DNA of 64,000 nucleotides, from positions 16,370,501 to 16,434,500 of the forward strand of contig NC_135247.1 of assembly GCF_947623445.1 (NCBI RefSeq). The letters run 5' to 3'. The position numbers and the translations under genes are program-made. How positions within the stretch are numbered: position 1 is the stretch's first letter; each line of letters starts with the position of its first letter. The DNA is from Clavelina lepadiformis (Eukaryota > Chordata > Ascidiacea > Aplousobranchia > Clavelinidae). Of the stretch, positions 25,625 to 39,039 are shown in pieces. Below the pieces are notes generated by a model. It saw only the letters and a list, made by a program, of their open reading frames with translations. It made no database searches and was not told the DNA's origin.

Positions 25625-27321
25625 TCACATTTTCATGTCAAAGCGGCTATTTCGTGGAGTATTTCGAACATTGTGTGGGTTATATATGGGCTTGTATGGG
25701 TGTTTTTCCTTTCGTTGCTTGCGTAGTTGAACGAAACAAATTACGTTTACAAGAAACAACAAGAGCGAAGTTGCCAACACCCAATACGAAATCGTGAAAA
25801 TGTAGTTGCTGTTAGAACAAGAGGCTGTGAACGTTGTGGTTTCAGATGTCGCTGTAGGCTTAACAAATCTCATGACAACCAAATTCGTGACGTCATCTTC
25901 GTCATCAGACATCCAATTGCCGGATGCTTCGTCATCAAAGCTCACAGTATCCAAAAATCGCGACTTGTCCACATCTGACAGTTCGACGTAGACTGGGTCA
26001 TTCATAACGTCCTCATTTGCTTCATGATCGTGTGGTGTTGTGGAAACCGTCGTGCCTTCGTTGATTTCTCGTGTCTTTGTTGTTGTTTGCTTTTCTGGTT
26101 GTTTATCTTGGTCTTGCGGTTCTGCCGAGACGCCAGTTTCACTACCTGTTGGAATATTTTAAGCAGATTTAAAATAAATGACCTATAATAACATATATAT
26201 TACTTATTTGAAATAAGCATTAGGGTTAATATCAAACGCTTGTAGATATTGGTGGTTTATACCTATAGAAAACAAAACTAAAACAGTTGCTAACTTGATC
26301 AGCAAATAACACATTTGCATAAAATATTACTGAAAATGCTTAAGCGGGGTTTACCTGCATAGAAGACGGTTGCGCCGTTTTTCAGAGTTTTTGATCTCAG
26401 GAGTGGGGCCCGATACGGGGGAGATCTCAACTTGGCGCACCAATGCGTCGATGGAATTTCTTTTTTCATGCAAGAGGTCACCACCGGCCCGACGAGAGAT
26501 TCCGCCCGGCCACTGTAGCAGTACGAACATTCTTTGCACTCGCTCCATATCGCGTCCCAGTAGGTACCTGACATATTTAGCCAAAACCCAAAATCAAACC
26601 CACGTTTTTTTGTGGAAATGTGATATTGCTATTTTACAGAGTCTACATTTTCTTTTAAGAAACCAAAATTTAGTCTTAGTTTTTATAACTTTAAATTTAA
26701 AAACCTTTTACATTGACTTACCCAAAGGGCACTCTCCACAAACTGTGTCGCTAGTGGGCGTACAAGGTTTAATCACTTCTCTGCCGCTGCACTGCTTGCA
26801 AGCGTAGCATGGTGATCCAGTCCTACGTCTCCTCAGAGAGTATGTTAGACCCGGCTTACATTGCTGGCAAACTGTGTCCCGATTGGATTTACAAGAATAT
26901 TTAACCCCGTAACCTGTTCAGCAATAAAAGGATTTGGTCAGAGAGGGCAACGACCGATACCAACCTTGTAATTTTTTAACAACCCAGCTGATGATTATGG
27001 TAATACCGTATGATACCAACTTATTACATGTCGGAATTATTTACATTAAAAAAAACGGTTTCCAGTCTAAAAGCTTGATCGGAAATTAATCAAAGCCTAC
27101 ATACGGCGCCATGGCTATGAGCTGGGAAATGTGTAAACAAATCTCAACACTAATAACTTACCAGATTGGCACGGAGAACATTCTTTACAAGCGCTTGAAT
27201 TTTTATCAAAGTACTGCCGGAAAGGCGTACATTGCCGGAAGGGCATACCAGCAACAATTTGCATCATAACAAGAACACTCAGAAAAAGTACAAGCACCAC
27301 TACGGGAAAGTGACGTGTCAT
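25625..27321 (-). CDS. TNF receptor superfamily member, three CRDs, no death domain, 4 exons
   Basis: Exons in transcript order: 27321-27162, 26913-26722, 26567-26355, 26145-25625. They join in phase to 361 residues. Residues 1-25 are a signal peptide (hydrophobic run LVLFLSVLVMMQIVAG). Three cysteine-rich domains follow, with ACKECSPC, DTVCQQCKPG, CYACKQC, VIKPCTPTSDTVCGECPLG and ECKECSYC as landmarks. A Ser/Thr/acid-rich stalk of about 120 residues precedes one membrane span near 303-329. The cytoplasmic tail is only about 32 residues, basic (RKQRKEKH) and tyrosine-containing, with no death domain. Three CRDs without a death domain recall EDA2R/XEDAR, but the tail has no clear TRAF-binding motif, so decoy or co-receptor roles are possible. 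The 3' neighbour in the same orientation is a TNF ligand. Confidence 0.85.
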
Positions 27322-30300
27322 CTAAAAACAAACAAAAAAGGTTGTAAAGCAAACAAAATGGAAAATAAATATTTGAACGTCAACCGAAAAGGATTGTGTA
27401 ACCTCCCGGTAATCCTTTGGTTCTTAAAGAAAACTGCTTTTCGAGACAAAACGCTAATTTTAAATTTATAACAACTGTAAAGGTGGATCACTTGAAAGTA
27501 ATAATACAGGTCAAAAATAACATCAGTCAATATTTTAGTACTTTCCATATATAACATATTTCCCGTTTTTATCTTGCAGATTTGTGACGTAGAAATTTAA
27601 TAATACTTTTGTGTACAAAACTGACGTGTTCATCATCACGCCCTTTCGTGGTTTCAAAGACTTTTATATCTTATTTTTAGCTCTTAAAAGGGTAAACAAA
27701 TATTTTCTAAATTCGAATCCGGATGATAAAGTATCATTTCGCACGTCCCTCCCACCTTGTTTATTATTATACTAAAAACCATATCTTATACACAGATTGA
27801 CATGTAGTAAAGATCTCATAAATTGTACATTGAAATCTATTACAATGCATATACACTGTATCGTAATCATCCACTTTTTGTTTCTTTTTGCTCTGCTTTT
27901 ACTAGTTAACGCTAGTTAACAGTACTTATCTCATTGCTTATATAAATCAAAATTTCGAAATGTAATTACTTATTCCGTTTATTAGCGATTTCCTGTAAAC
28001 TTTATCGGTTTAATAAGAACACGATCGTAAATGTACACTCCTTTACCAGAACTGGTTAGTCATGTTGTCATTTGCTTGAAGTCAAGTGGGTTCGGCGGTA
28101 AGTTTTAACACTCTGGTGATTACGCAACCGATTGTAAGTGGCCGATTAGTTAATGATGGTAGTCCTTTTGCGATTTCACAACGCCGCCCTTTATTTTCAA
28201 AAGTCTTAAATCATAACTGGGAAGTTTTGTCAAGCACATTGATTACCAGGTTGTCCAGAGACTTTTCATTTTGGGAAATTACCCGATGATTCAACGGGAA
28301 AAATCGCAGACAAATTCCCTTATTGCAGTATAGAGATATCGGTATACCGATTGTCGATGACTCATGCCTAAAGCTTGAGTATATACCAAGTGGGGTGTTA
28401 CTAAAATATCTCGACGCGCATTTCCTACTGCCCAAAGCATATGAAACCAGTCAAAAGAAAGGATGTCGATTATATCACCTTCAACTTTTAGATTCATTTG
28501 CTCAGCTGATTATGGAGTCAGTCAATAACCATTCTATTTCAATTGGGATCAAATTTTTTTGAGCTTTTTTGTTAGTTTATAATACATTTACACGTTGTGA
28601 GATGCACAAAAATGCTTTGCCATCCAGTTTTAGTTATTAAACTACAATAGTTGAAACAAGGAGAAAAATATATACTTAGTTAGAAATATATAATAATGTA
28701 CAAATATATAGTTACAAAAAATATAACAAAGGTACTTACCTTTATCACAATCTTTATGCGAATATGTTGTTTTAAATATTCGCTAGTTAGGTGAAATTTT
28801 GACTACTATATCCTAGACTCCCTAGAGCGTCTTACGATAGTCCAAATAGCTATCTGCAAATAAATAACGTAATTAAATGAACATTTTTAGAAGTAGTTAA
28901 TGCATTGTATTATCTCGTAAACACATACACCAAATTTATTATCGATCACGTGTTACACTCGCTGTGATCATACATCACGAGAAAAGTGACGTTATATGTC
29001 ACGTGAAATAAGACGTCAACACTTTTGAAAGTTGAAGTTGATCTTAAAATCTTTTTCCATACTTGGTACAGCAGAACTTACACAAGACTACTACACACTT
29101 TGAACTGAAACATTTACTATATGGTGGAACATATCCGTAAGTGCTTTCAAAGTCGGTTTCCAAGCAAATGTATAAATCATAGCCACGGTTAAAGTTGTTC
29201 GATAAACTTCTGCACTCTTAGACTCTCACTACCTTTCTAACCTCTTATTTTTCCTCACTCTCTCTTTTCCTCACTCTGCCTCATTCATTGTTTAAAGTTG
29301 ACCGGACCTGACATCGCCGGCTTTTATGGATTTCGCAAATCATTCTACGTCATTCTTGCGTCATAGCATATGACTTAGCACGCAGATTTATATTACATTA
29401 ATGAGCGAAAGGTCGAAGTAAAGTTTGTGCTTGTGAAAATTACTTTATTAAAATCATCAATATACGAAAACGAGACGAAGGAAATAATTTTACATTTAAT
29501 TACGTTGTCATATTATTTTTTGTTTCAAAAACATCAATTGAAAGTTGAAAGAAAATCAAATGATGAAGAATAGATATAGAAGACAATTCTTGAAATTAAT
29601 TCGAAACAAGCGCGGCACTGTGTTCTCCACTGTCTGACAGCCATCATGGGTTAACAGAGAAGGAACCACTCCATTTAAAGGAGAATCGTGGTATTTCCCG
29701 AGGGGATTCACCTCATTCGACCTGGTTATTCTTTCCAATCACAATCCAGTGTGATTTCCCCTTACGTAAACCCTTCTTCGGATATTCAAGTAATTAATAT
29801 AAATGATTTATTACAGGTAAAAGCCGCCATGTTGCCAATAAACCGATTTATTCGTTTGTTGTAACATAAACCTTCCATTAAGTAGAAAATGCAATTGAAC
29901 TTATTTTCGCAGTTAAAAAATCCGCTACAAGCAGAATGCTTTTTTCAACTGACAGCAGTGACAGGTGCTTTAAAAATAGGTTTATGCTCATGCACTGTGC
30001 TAGCGCAGTTCTACTTATACGATTAAAACGCTTATGCATTGTGACAGCTAAGCTTTCTTGCGTGAAACGGACACTATTTGCTTGGATTAACATCGTGTGG
30101 GGACTTTTGACAACATTCCCATCGCATGGTAAACAAATCTTTATTTGCTGCATGTTTTGTGACAGCTTGTAGACAGAGGGTCTGTTACTTATCAAATCTT
30201 TGAGCACGGAAAAGGCCCGTTTTACGCTTTAAAGGGTTGAAAATGACTGACAGGTTGTATGTTTATTATTTGGTTAGTGGAGAACAGTATTCAAATCATC

Positions 30301-32642
30301 TGGTTTTGTGTAGAAATAGCGGTGCTGTAAGTAAACGTATTTACGAATAAATTTACATAGTAGAGCCCTGTACGAAAATGAAAGCTAAAAGCAAAGAAAA
30401 CCTCTTAGCAAAGGAAACTGAAATAATCCCTCTACTTTCGCTGCTTGCCTCAGTACCACAGCAGCGCTTCGATTCAATTTTACTATACCAAGGGAGCGCC
30501 CTATTCTGACGTTGGTTACTTTAATTTTACTTTATACGATAATATCGCCTTTTATTTTCTTACGAGTTTTTTCAGCAAAAAATCGTGGTAGTTGAAGAGA
30601 GATGGCTACGATTTGGTCACGTGATTAAATTATCTGGAGTTTAGTGTAGCCTAATTTTATGTAGAATTTTAAGTCATTAATTTTCATAAAAAAGACCACT
30701 GACATTAAATCTCAGGGTATTTTTAAATAAAGTGACGTAAATGTTGGCCCTGCTTGATGCCAGGGTCAATTCTAAAAATCCAACATAACTACATAATGTA
30801 TTTATTTCTGCATTTAATGGGACTATTGCCCACCAAGGGAAAATAGCTTACATAAGCCGAATCTTAAGATTCCTCTTTATAAATGGTCTCTACAAGCTTG
30901 ATAACCGTAACTTTAAATGCCAATAACTTTCAGAAATGTAACGATTCCGTGTAAAAACTAAAATTTTGGCCATTTCTCTATTGTGTTCAATATCATTGCC
31001 CAAATTAACAGACTTAAAATTCTTCAAAAATAGAAAATATTGAAAAGTGTTAATTTTATGTTGTTTTTTCTTATGTATAGTCAGACTATTACAGTGTAAG
31101 CATATTTACACGTTTCAACTTTAAACAAACAATTTTCCTGTTACATTATCACGTCTTACGTAAAGCATTAGGCTAAAGATAAGAAAAGTTTTTAGGGACA
31201 TGGTAGCGGTGTACCTACGTCATTTTGTTTGCATGACATCAGACAAAGGTAACTTTTTAGTTTTTTATGTTCTTTTGACTTGCTTCGATGTTCATAATTA
31301 ATTGTGACAGGTTTTTGCGCGCTTTTCAAGGATACAAATTTAAACGGGTATAGGTGGCAGGTCTACTAGAACGGGAGGTTACTGTATCTAGATTTTGTGG
31401 GCTGACATACTGTAATTCAACGTATTTGAGTTGAATCACCGCTTTTGAAGTACTACTGCGAGCCTACTATCTATAAGTCTCAGAATAACCCTTGAACTTT
31501 CATTGCTGAAAACTCTTCAGTTTAGATATGAATGCCAAAGAGATAGTAACAGCTGTATCAGTGACTTTACTGTAACAATTTCAAAGTACAAGAAGGTTAT
31601 TATGTGCACATAGCATCTTTGAGGTTGAAAATCTATTTTGGTTGTAAGCGTAGGACCTATGTTTATTAGCTTAGTCTATAGTTCATATGCGTGGGTGGGC
31701 GAGTAAAATGAAATTTTCTCCTTTGCGAATAGTTTGTGGATGCGGTTATTTTTGGAACTCAACCACATAACAATTTGAAATTCCCAACTCTCCAAAGTCA
31801 GCATTCATTTATTTTCGCTGATGTAAGATGCGGCCTTACTTTACTCCCCTTTCCGGTGTGGTGCTACAATACAAGTTGCTAGCATTGTTTACCTGTACCA
31901 CCTCATCACCTGATATCTCGAGCCACCTCCTCGTAGGTAATGATTGTGGTTGAAAATACAAAGAATTCCCCTTTATCGGTTTGCTTTCGTTGTTAAGAAC
32001 AAAGCACAATGTAAAACGCAGACGTTGTAAATAATCGTATCAATTGTTTGCTCTTTACGTAACCATAAAAAACAAAAGCGAAACAATAAGATAGGCTGAT
32101 AGGGTGTTTTAACATAAGACATCACCTCCGCTTTGGAGCCAAGGACAAACCATGACGTCAGAGAGTTTCTGAGGTTGTTCAACTCCCTTGTGACGTGGTT
32201 GCGTCAGACATGTTAAGACTTGGGGTCGTTACGAACTAACGGGCAGCTTGAAATAGTTAGCTTACAATTACCTGATAAGTACTTTCGCTTCTGCTGATCT
32301 AACCGGTTCATACCGGCGGTAGGTGGTTTTAGTAGTCAGCTTAAACAGGCGAAATGCGGAGAGGGTATTGCGCTAAAGTTATTTTGGTTCCACCATACTC
32401 GGTTCTACACCAACGCTTAGTTGCATACCACATCTCTTTGCTTTGTCGAACCGTGTCGACCGACTTAACAATGACCTCTAAAACTTTCCATAACAGCAAA
32501 GATAAACAGGAGACCCGTTCATTCTTTAAGTGCTTTTTTTATGGTTTAACTCAGCGCTTTGAACTTAATCTGTAGCGATTTCGGAAAATCCAAAATTAAC
32601 GTTTTTGTGACGGCAACGTTTGGAATAGAACAATATAGCAAC
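27322..32642. other. Long intergenic region, nothing recognised
   Basis: About 5.3 kb of AT-rich sequence holding the receptor promoter and the WDR48 3' flank. Open frames near 28086-28562 and 29878-30207 occur on both strands without family motifs or splice support. Several CACGTG-type words near 28946-29010 may be regulatory but cannot be assigned. Confidence 0.45.
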
Positions 32643-32665
32643 GTAGCCGTAAAAATTACGGCTAC
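32643..32665. repeat. Perfect 10-bp inverted repeat (hairpin) downstream of WDR48
   Basis: GTAGCCGTAA and its exact complement TTACGGCTAC are separated by AAA. It lies about 190 bp past the WDR48 stop, probably in its 3' UTR or just beyond, and could fold as a stable stem-loop in RNA of either strand. Confidence 0.6.
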
Positions 32666-32852
32666 TTTTTGGAAGTGACGGCATTGCACAAAAGTTGGGT
32701 CAACGGATAGGGCCAAATTACAAAAAAATTATAAGTTCGCTTGGCAGCCAATGTAGCAGTCCGTTGAAAAATACACGATCTTTGCAATCACGCTAGTCCA
32801 CGAGGCATGTGGAACTGATTACGTCGCAGGGCGATCTATCGAAGGATCCTTG

Positions 32853-35800
32853 TCAGGTTTTCAGACGATAATGTAATATCATGTCGCTTCCGCTCTTCCA
32901 AAACACATACTTCACAGTACGAAGGTTATATTCTGGATCTAAAACCTGCAAAAACGACAGATTAAGGATAGATACGGCACAAAAGCATCCACAATGCTTC
33001 GTTAAACAACCATGAAACAAACATGAACAGTGTAACAGGCGAGTTCTTTTAACTGAATAAGCGAATTCGTTTCAACATTGTATTCAGTGAAAAGCTTCAA
33101 CCTTGCCAAGTTACAACGAGTGTCGTCATTCGCTTTTTCGATGCTGGACTGAAAATCGATTTAAAAGCACAAACAAGTTTAGGGGAAGCTCGCACGTTCG
33201 TTCACAAGACAAAGTGTTTGTGCAGTGACGCAACGCAACAAATGGCTTTGTTTAACGATTACAGCGCCGGCTTGCCGTAAACGGGAGAAAATACCGCTCC
33301 AGTGAAGACGAGTAACAGAAATTTCTAATTATACCCCAGCAAGGTTACGGATCATTTCGTGGGCAAAATAGGTAAAAATTTCGTTGCGTGCGGAATGCCT
33401 GAAAGTATGTAGACCTGTACTTGACCGTGGACAATGATATACACACAGATAATATCTGGTAAAACAGAATTAAAAAATATTAAAATATCATCTGGCAGAA
33501 CACCGTTTTACCTGGAGACTTTTTTTAAGTAAGTTTACAAAATTACAATTTTTGACAAAAAAAATTAATAACGTAAAATGTATTTGCGTGAATGGAAACA
33601 GGTCTCGCCTGGCACACAGCAAACGCGAAAGTATTTTGCGTAGCTACACGTAAAAAAGAAGAGTAGAAAAAAGGTCAAATATTTACTTGATCCGCGCATA
33701 ACAGCTCTACTTTGTTGTCTGCCGCCGCAACTGAATCTTTGTTGACTTCGGTCGCATCGGCAACTGACGGGCTCTCCTCTGACCTGCATGTTCAATCATA
33801 CAGTAATATTACAACCGCTAGATGACAGCACAGAAATGCCTTATCGTGAATTTCTGTCTTCACCTCTCTGCGGGGTTGTCGTTGTTCGACGATTGCGAAG
33901 TGTCATCGTTTGCGCATATAATCTTTTCATGCACATGATCCATCACCTTGGCAACCGTGAGCATCTCATTAGCAAGTAGCTTGCTGTTCGCGCTGGAGAT
34001 ATTTCAAGGAAATTTTTGATACGGGAATGTGTATGTTGGGTAATAACATTTATACAGGGTCGCGTGTTGTTAGAGCATGACACTTACAAACAAGGAAATG
34101 TTGATCAACGCACCTTTTGTTTGGCTTCAAACCAGAACTTTGGTGTGGTTGAAGAAAGAATGACAGTTTAAGAAATGGAGTGGCAATTTTGTTCTGTAAT
34201 TAAAAACATCACACCAGTTTTTACAACAGCTTGATAAAATGCCCCAGAATAAGAATAATCCAAGGTACCACGACCCCGGTTCGAATATATTTCACCTCAA
34301 TCACTGCTTGTAGAACCCACGGTGGGATGGTTTCTTGAAGGAGCATGGCTTCAGTTTCCCCTGCTGCATCAGCACATAAGAGCCTGTTTAAAGTGAAACA
34401 GTCACACTGTCTGAACACAACTGTCCGATGACTGCCTGATCCATGCATAACCGGTACACTTCTACAGCAACAGCACATGCATAACCGGTACACTTCTACA
34501 GCAACAGCACATGCATAACCGGTACACTTCTACAGCGTATATTGCGCACTGTACACGGTTATTTGATGCTATAAGGTTAAGCAAAACTGTACCTGAATAA
34601 CGTTCTTCCGCCAACCTCACTGAATATAACAGGAGTATGTGGTGGGACTTTGAGGTAGTGATTGAGCGATTTCTCTTGCAACGTGGCCGGATCTGCCACG
34701 TCATTTTCAGTTGATTCTACAGAAATAAATTGAGATTGGTACGAAGGAGCTGAAATTGTCGTGCAAGATATTGACAGAAAGATATGAATGCTGCATGTTT
34801 GAATAATACCTGTACCTTGATCTGCAACACTGTGATGGGTAGAAGGCCAGTGCTGAAGCAAAGCGTGTAGGAGCAATCCACCGTAGTTGACTGTATAAGT
34901 TAAAATTTTCAGTTTATCTCGTAATAGCAGGGCAGCATGAAGTTAACATGGTGATAATAACTTCAGCGCACGCGTTGACATTACTTTTTGTAACTGTGTC
35001 GCTTTCTTCAAATCCTGTGACGTCCTTGGCGGTCATCCACGCTGAAAAACATTCTCTTTCTTCAAGGTGGATACTTAGCATCTGAATGCAATAAAGTAAG
35101 ACTTGATAAATTTGTCAAATATATTCTTCTTTTAACAATACAGTGAGCCTCTAACGCGTTACAACTAGCAAGTTTATTTATGATGTTGGCAGATAATTGC
35201 TTCTTACAATAACAGGTCACTTACCCCCAGCTTCAGGTCAACGGCAAACCAATTTGGCACGTAAAGAATTTTCTCTCTGCGTTTTACTTCGTCATCGAAA
35301 TCAACAGTGCCAAGGTCTTCAGCGCATCTGGCCTTAATGCAATTTAATTGTGAGTGACCAGAAAAAAACAAAACACGATAGACAAAGTTTTACTGACGCA
35401 CTGAAGTATAAGAAAGGTTCTGTTCTTGCTATGCAAACACCAGGCTAAAATATTTGGCTGTAATGCAGATAAAACATGTGTTGCTTACTGTGAGGACATC
35501 CCATAATGCAACTTTGTTTTCGGTGTCTTGAGTTAGAATGTACCTCTTGTCCGATAAAACTTTGTATTGGGTGATACTGCTACCACCTATAACAATGCTC
35601 TTTATATCTGTCACACTTAAAAGTGGCTTTTTCTCGAAATTAGCAATTCTACTAAGCATCGATGAATTTCAGAAACATGAAAACGCCTTGCCTGGTATGG
35701 TATAGCAAGGTTGCATTGAGTAGGGTTTTAAACATTCAGGTTCGTAGAATTCTTCGTTTTGTATCCCTTGAGCCGGATTCATATCATTCGGTTTCAACGG

Positions 35801-38172
35801 CCAAGCATTAACATGAGAATTTGCAGTGCAGCAATATACTTTTTCCGGAATTTCTTTATCGTCTAGCTGAAGCTGCAATATGGCAACCACAAAAACAGAA
35901 TTATGTCAAGTATACAAATTCAATTCAATTCAATTGTACAAAGCTTAACTATTCTATTTATAGACAGCAATCGTAACACTAAATACTATATGTTGTCACA
36001 AAGTGATGTAAAACACGTGATCTGCAAAAAAATGACGACTTCATGCAATTTCTCAAACTAACGGAAGATGACAAAGCATTTTTTCAGACAAGATAATTAA
36101 TAAGCGATACGTGGAAGTGGGACTAATTAATTACCTTTAAAACAGGGGCATCTTCTTGGCAAACTAGGTAATTAGGGAAGTCAGCATTTCGAAAATCGGT
36201 GCATATTATTCTGCCATCTCGGCCTGAAGAATAAACAAAGCTAAAAGAAGACGTGTCCTGCAGAGCTGCGAGTGTCCAGACGCCTTCGTTATGGACTCTT
36301 ACGGTTGCAATACATTTCTGTTGTCCAAGTGACCAAAGGCGGATTGTCCCATCAGAACTCCCAGACAAAACCTTTACAAAAACATTATGTTAAACACAAT
36401 GAAGCAGCGATGCTTCAGTATAAACAGTAATTGATAATAATTAATAGCAAGTGGCAATAATAATAAGCTACGGCGTTGTGTATCAACCCTATGTTTGATA
36501 AATGCTCATCTTGAGTTCCAGTCAATCAGCGTTTATTAGCTTTTCGTTATTACCTGAGTCCCATCTCGATTTACAATGAGAGCTTTAACATTATCAGTGT
36601 GACCTTTGAGCTTCATGCGTTTATCACAGGTTCTAGGATCCCAGACGCGAATAGCACGTTCAGTGGAACCGGCCACAAGGATTGTTCCACTGTCATTCAT
36701 AGCAACACTGTAAATGGAATTCTTGCATCCATTTACATTTGATGCTAATAATAGAAAAATGTAATCAGGTTAAAATGTTTACATTGACAACAAAATGCGA
36801 GCAACGTACAGCTAAAGGCAGTGATATTAACATAGTGTCTGGCATTGCTATGTACAGAATTGTAAAGTTTTACGTAACAATGGAATGGTCAGAACAGTTC
36901 CTACATTTATGAAAATATATTTGCACAATCACAAAAGCAACAAAATTAGCTTAACAAATAACAGCACCAGTGTCCGTGCCAAGACAAACTTACTTGTCAC
37001 TGTATTACGTGTAGTAGTAAGTGCAGTTAAAGTGTTGACGTCCCAAATAAATATTTGCTTATCCAAGCCTGCACTCGCCACATGTTCTTTGTGCTTTGCA
37101 TAGGCAAGTGTACGGACATAATCCTTATGTGTACGTAACGTAGACATACAAAATCCCCTGTGAGCATTCCAAACTTTGACAGTTGTGTCGGATGATGCAG
37201 ATATTACTGTGGACAAATTAAATATTAGTTAATGTAATTATAACCAGTAAAACATATTTTTTTAGGAAAAAAATGAATATATCTCTCTTTTTCAGCGATA
37301 TTCTTGCTAAAAAAATTAGTATTTCTCAGTTCTTACATATATATATGTAGATATTTTAAGCACTGGTTGTGGTGTACCAGTACTATATTTGTTTATTCTC
37401 AAAAGCACATAATTATTAATTATTTAAGGTAATGGCATACGTAGCTTAAAAATATTGTCAGAGTTAAAACAAGCAAAATTTTACAGCTCACTGATGCAAA
37501 GGAATAGTTGCACTTCAAACAGAAAATTTCTGCAAGTTGGCAAAAACGATGTACTGAGATAAAAGAAACAAGAACTCTAGATCATCCAAACTACTATACT
37601 CACAGGTTTTGCCATTGCAACAGAGCACAATGTCGTTGACCCAATCTGTGTGATGCTCCATTGATGCAACGTAGGGGTCGCTGTCTTTGTCTTTGGTCTC
37701 TGCATCCCATATCCGAATTATGGAGTCGCGACCAGCTGTGAAGAGTCTTCCACTTGTTCTGTCGAGCTTAAAAATGCAAAAAAATCGACTGCAAATGGAT
37801 AACTTATTATATATGATAGATATGGATACTAAGCTTTTAATGAAAATATTTGATTAAATAAATCTGTAACAAACACTGATAAACACATTTTTTTACATAT
37901 AAGTAAACATTGACATTTACCTGGAGGGCGTTGACACCTGACCTGTTGTACTTTTCAGCTGCATCTCTTATAACGAAAGAAACCTAATATATAAACGTAA
38001 AATCGCACTTGAATGAGTTTGTATTGCATGTAAGTGGTTACACCAATATAAATTATTCTACATATACGCAATATTTACACCAATGTACCATATATAAAAT
38101 ATGCACAAAAACTCTTTTTACCTGAATTTTTTTACGAGCCCCCAAGGGCTCTCTTCGTTGCTGCATTGTCAT
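32853..38172 (-). CDS. WDR48: WDR48/UAF1 WD40 protein, 17 exons
   Basis: Exons in transcript order: 38172-38122, 37983-37921, 37766-37604, 37206-36994, 36744-36554, 36371-36135, 35872-35692, 35586-35489, 35332-35225, 35081-34985, 34890-34816 (donor at 34810 also possible), 34716-34593, 34383-34296, 34193-34114, 33983-33864, 33783-33687, 32945-32853. They join in phase to 692 residues (human about 677). The N-terminal propeller shows WD repeats, with landmarks [48 protein letters not shown] and [10 protein letters not shown]. The C-terminus has the family blocks [40 protein letters not shown], and the SUMO-like-domain end [23 protein letters not shown]1 activates the deubiquitinases USP1, USP12 and USP46. 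Intron 7 uses a GC donor. An alternative start codon is at 38166. Confidence 0.95.
34442..34536. repeat. 34-bp tandem repeat, 2.8 copies, in WDR48 intron 12
   Basis: The unit begins CATGCATAACCGGTACACTT and repeats at 34442, 34476 and 34510; the copies are identical, the last truncated at 27 bp. It lies between the exons encoding GGRTLF and LLCADAAG and leaves both splice sites intact. Confidence 0.9.
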
Positions 38173-39039
38173 GGCTTACATCGGAGAAATGTAGCTTCAA
38201 ATCAGCACTAAGTTTAAATGCTAATTAGTTTATTTGTTTTATTAATCAAAGCATATCCAGTTTAGTATCCTGCACCATAAAAGAAGTTAATTTAGCAAAA
38301 ATAAAAAGTCAAAGACGTATTACGCGTTTGGTAATGGCGAACATTCACTGCAACACTGTAACAGTAAGTATTATGCATAAGAAAAATACACTGCAAAAAA
38401 AATCTGAAACATGACAACGCACAAAAAGACACAATTAATGGCCATACTTACACATACAGAATAGTAATGAGAACTAAAAAACCACACAACTACACGCAGC
38501 AACATAAAGGCGATAAAGAAGATTTATAAGCATCTACACTCATCACACTTGGAAGCAGGTGAGCCCCAAAATCTGAATACTTTTGGTTAAAACAACTATC
38601 ATACTTAGGTTACCTATTAGTACAGGTATAAATATACTAATTTCTAGGTTTGTCCAAAGCGTAGGAGTATCGTAACTGGGTTTGATACAAGTCAACTGTG
38701 TGAAACAAGCAAGTAACGAGATAAGAAATTTAATATTATTTGGACATTTGATTTTGATCTGTTTTAGTTTGTTTTTAGTACCATGGTGTGGATAACAATC
38801 GCATTGAAAGTCGTTATTAGATATTGATGAAGTTTGAAGTAAACCTGACACAGTGAAATACACTTTGTTTAGAAAATATGCATAAAAATAGAAGTACAGG
38901 TTCTAGTTTTGTGGAACAAGCAATATTGAAAAGTATACATAATACAATGATGTTAAAACAGATCGACGCAAGTTAGGCATTTATTGTGGTTAAAAAAATA
39001 AAGAGGTTATAAATTTTATCTAGAACTGTCAACTGCATT
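38173..39039. other. Short spacer between WDR48 and SLC40A1 (same strand)
   Basis: This 867-bp interval must hold the SLC40A1 3' UTR and the WDR48 promoter. TTTATT at 38979-38984 gives a minus-strand AATAAA 56 bp past the SLC40A1 stop. A minus-strand open frame at 38543-38863 has no recognisable domain and is probably chance. Confidence 0.5.
38979..38984 (-). terminator. Polyadenylation signal (minus) of SLC40A1
   Basis: AATAAA on the minus strand, 56 bp downstream of the ferroportin stop codon. Confidence 0.55.

Noticed and set aside
28086..28562. Cluster of open frames on both strands
   Set aside because: No family motif, no splice support, and frames are short; treated as chance.
38543..38863. 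106-codon minus-strand frame between SLC40A1 and WDR48
   Set aside because: It lies in the expected 3' UTR/promoter spacer, shows no domain and has unremarkable composition.
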